From contig JAZMZK010000035.1 of NCBI GenBank assembly GCA_045585955.1, positions 1 through 32,250 of the forward strand: DNA of 32,250 bases, in the 5' to 3' direction. Both the position numbers and the translations under genes were made by a program. The notes under the pieces are model-generated. The model did no database searches. It was given only the letters and a program-made list of their open reading frames with translations, and was not told where the DNA came from. Of the stretch, positions 30,605-32,250 are shown piece by piece. The stretch is from SIG78 sp045585955 (lineage in GTDB: Bacteria; Verrucomicrobiota; Lentisphaeria; Victivallales; Victivallaceae). The first letter of the stretch is position 1; the number at the start of each line of letters is the position of its first letter.

Positions 30605-32104
30605 ATGAAAAACGATTTTCTGAAATTTCTGCTGGCACCATGCGCTGCGCTGTTGCTTGCCGGATGTTCTTCGATAGTCAATTCCCACTATCAGAAATCT
30701 GATATGATGGAGAATTATCTGGCAGGAAAAAACTCCGAAGTTCTGGAGCATATCAACGAAAAACTGGATGAAAACAGCTGGACCAGCGTGGTAAATACCG
30801 GCGACGAAGTCATGTGGCGACTGGAAGCCGGCAGCATGAATTTTCATATGGGCAACTTCAATGCGTGTATTGATCATTTTGCCAGGGCTGAAGAATTGAT
30901 CATGGGCTTTGATGATCGTGCCAAGATCAGTGTGCGCGATGTCGGCAGCGAAACAGGAGCGGCGCTCTCCAACATGAACGCTTTGCCCTACCGCGGTTAC
31001 TGCCGTGACCGGATGGCGTTATCAATTTACAAAGCAATAGCTTATCTGGGGGTTGACCGGGAATCGGCTTTCCGGGCGCAGCTGAAAAGATTGCGTGATG
31101 CGCAAAAGAAAGTCCAGAATGACTATCAGGAAATGTTCGATGCCGAAAAGGCTGAACTCAATCAGGCAAAAGCCGCCAATGCCCAGGTCGTAGAAGAAAA
31201 GAACCCGGATATGTCGGCGCAGGAACTTGCCAACGCTCCGGACAATGCCGCTTTGGCGGAAAAATTGCAAACGCTCTCCGAAGTTGCGCATAAAGGTTAC
31301 GGCAACTTTCTGAATCCGGCAGCGATTTTCCTCTCCGGTTTGGGTTCGGTGCGGGATGGCAACTTTGAAAATGCCCGGATCGACTTCAAACGGCTTTACG
31401 AAGCAATGCCGAAAAACCCGATGATCCAGAAATACTATGTTACAGTATTGAAAAAAACCCACCGCTCCGTACCTTTGGCATTGAGAAAAGTCCAGCCGTT
31501 CGATTTTCCGCTGGACCGGAATTGCGTTTATGTGATTTTCGCCAACGGTCAGGGTGCAGCATTCCAGCAGATCAGCATCTATTTTCCTATAATGACTGCG
31601 TGGCCGGTATGCGAATTTTACCCCTCCACCTTCAAAAATATGCAGGTTACTGCCGACGGTCAGAACTACCGTTCGCTGATATTGGCGGATATGGATGGTA
31701 TTTTTGCCCAGGAATTTCAGGAAAGACTGCCGGGGATCATTACCCGCATCATCTTGAGTACAGCAATCAAAGAAGCCGCATACTACGCAGCATTGATCGC
31801 AGCCAATTCGATCAACGACCTGACAGCCAGAGCGATCGCCCTGGCTTCGGTTGCAGTCGCCGGCACAGCGTACCGGGCAGCGACCAATACAGCTGATACC
31901 CGCAGTTGGGAATTGCTGCCGAAAGAATTTCAGCTGACCCAGTTCCCCATGCCGAAAAACCGTACTGTTACGATTGCGCTCGAAGGGCACGAAAACCGGA
32001 CAGCTGCGGTGGAAATTCCGGAACATGCCAAATCGGCGATCATTTATGTTTCGGCGGTCAACGAACACAATATCAAATACCATGTATTCCCGATGGTGCA
32101 TTGA
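30605..32104 (+). CDS. COG3014-type lipoprotein with TPR-like N-terminal half
   Basis: 499 residues. Lipoprotein signal with lipobox LLLAGC (Cys21). The N-terminal half has helical repeats (WRLEAGSMNFHMGNFNACIDHFARAEEL, GLGSVRDGNFENARIDFKRLYEAMPKNP) and the helix MALSIYKAIAYLGV, which is characteristic of the COG3014 family. The C-terminal half is a beta-rich domain followed by an alanine-rich helix (KEAAYYAALIAANSIND, AIALASVAVAGTAYRAAT) and TRSWELLPKEFQLTQFPMP. In other Gram-negative bacteria COG3014 genes are found with LpoB- and YcfL-like genes, as with the two upstream genes here. Function not established; an outer-membrane or periplasmic scaffold is inferred. Confidence 0.75.
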   Translation: MKNDFLKFLLAPCAALLLAGCSSIVNSHYQKSDMMENYLAGKNSEVLEHINEKLDENSWTSVVNTGDEVMWRLEAGSMNFHMGNFNACIDHFARAEELIMGFDDRAKISVRDVGSETGAALSNMNALPYRGYCRDRMALSIYKAIAYLGVDRESAFRAQLKRLRDAQKKVQNDYQEMFDAEKAELNQAKAANAQVVEEKNPDMSAQELANAPDNAALAEKLQTLSEVAHKGYGNFLNPAAIFLSGLGSVRDGNFENARIDFKRLYEAMPKNPMIQKYYVTVLKKTHRSVPLALRKVQPFDFPLDRNCVYVIFANGQGAAFQQISIYFPIMTAWPVCEFYPSTFKNMQVTADGQNYRSLILADMDGIFAQEFQERLPGIITRIILSTAIKEAAYYAALIAANSINDLTARAIALASVAVAGTAYRAATNTADTRSWELLPKEFQLTQFPMPKNRTVTIALEGHENRTAAVEIPEHAKSAIIYVSAVNEHNIKYHVFPMVH

Positions 32105-32156
32105 ACAATAAAAAATACATTATAAATAGGGATAGTGTAAAAAATATTATGAAAAA

Positions 32157-32250
32157 ATGAAAAAAACGAGTGCGGACGGAGTAATACATCCGAACCCTTC
32201 CGCAGTCAAGCTAAAATCCGGCATAACCGGTCGCGTTTTACGCTCCCTTT
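32157..32250 (+). CDS. Possible start of a further gene, cut by the window edge
   Basis: From the ATG at 32157 a frame stays open to the edge: MKKTSADGVIHPNPSAVKLK then SGITGRVLRSL, the next base being T. No ribosome-binding site is obvious. The DNA is rich in short inverted repeats: TGCGGA (32171-32176) / TCCGCA (32199-32204) enclosing CGGA/TCCG. The style recalls the odd leader of the pseudopilin at 17837, but no prepilin motif is visible before the edge. Confidence 0.25.
   Translation, partial: MKKTSADGVIHPNPSAVKLKSGITGRVLRSL

Noticed and set aside
1..32250. tRNA, rRNA or riboswitch genes
   Set aside because: None was recognised on either strand by eye; weakly structured RNAs could be missed without a covariance search.

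Overview
The window looks like chromosomal DNA of a Gram-negative, glycan-degrading anaerobe of the PVC group, most probably a Lentisphaerota (Victivallis-like) gut bacterium. This is inferred from gene content: pseudopilin-like proteins of the H-X9-DG (DUF1559) family placed beside secreted glycosidases, AraC regulators next to glycan operons, a TolC-type outer-membrane efflux system and CsgG/LpoB-type envelope genes. No rRNA or other taxonomic marker is present.

Layout. 1-924: start of an AAA ATPase (cut by the window edge) behind a promoter with repeated dyads, then a decayed DNA methyltransferase fragment. 921-6751: a minus-strand pair (pseudopilin, then a 1341-residue DUF4091/sialidase-like fusion) divergent from an AraC regulator. 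6752-11871: an accessory patch with a GNAT acetyltransferase, an EamA transporter, a broken large serine recombinase, an intact hipBA-type toxin-antitoxin pair with paired operators, and short gene remnants. 12042-19912: a five-gene minus-strand glycan operon (DUF4434 protein, abnormal pseudopilin, carbohydrate-binding protein, large glycosidase, FAD oxidoreductase) divergent from a second AraC regulator. 19913-21699: an AAA_14/DUF4143 ATPase between copies of a hairpin-rich intergenic repeat. 21700-24186: a cytoplasmic GH2 beta-mannosidase. 24628-28134: a three-gene efflux operon (FUSC-like, HlyD-like, TolC-like lipoprotein). 28432-32104: two CsgG/LpoB-like proteins and a COG3014-type lipoprotein. 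The window ends inside a possible further leader ORF.

How it works together. The DUF4434 operon and the beta-mannosidase gene have promoters alignable over 69 bp without gaps, with the same -35/-10 and an inverted repeat whose two halves change together. This points to one regulon, probably controlled by the AraC protein at 19079-19912, for a mannose-containing glycan.

The most unusual element is the pseudopilin gene at 16797-17837. Its 5' end carries three in-frame copies of the prepilin motif FTLIELLV, separated by 177 and 129 nt of odd sequence, with four 24-bp palindromes. Two of these contain a copy of the motif-coding sequence itself. This looks like in-frame palindromic insertion targeted to a prepilin leader. 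A three-copy intergenic hairpin repeat, one copy of which carries an extra 42-bp hairpin, suggests that palindromic elements are active more widely in this genome.
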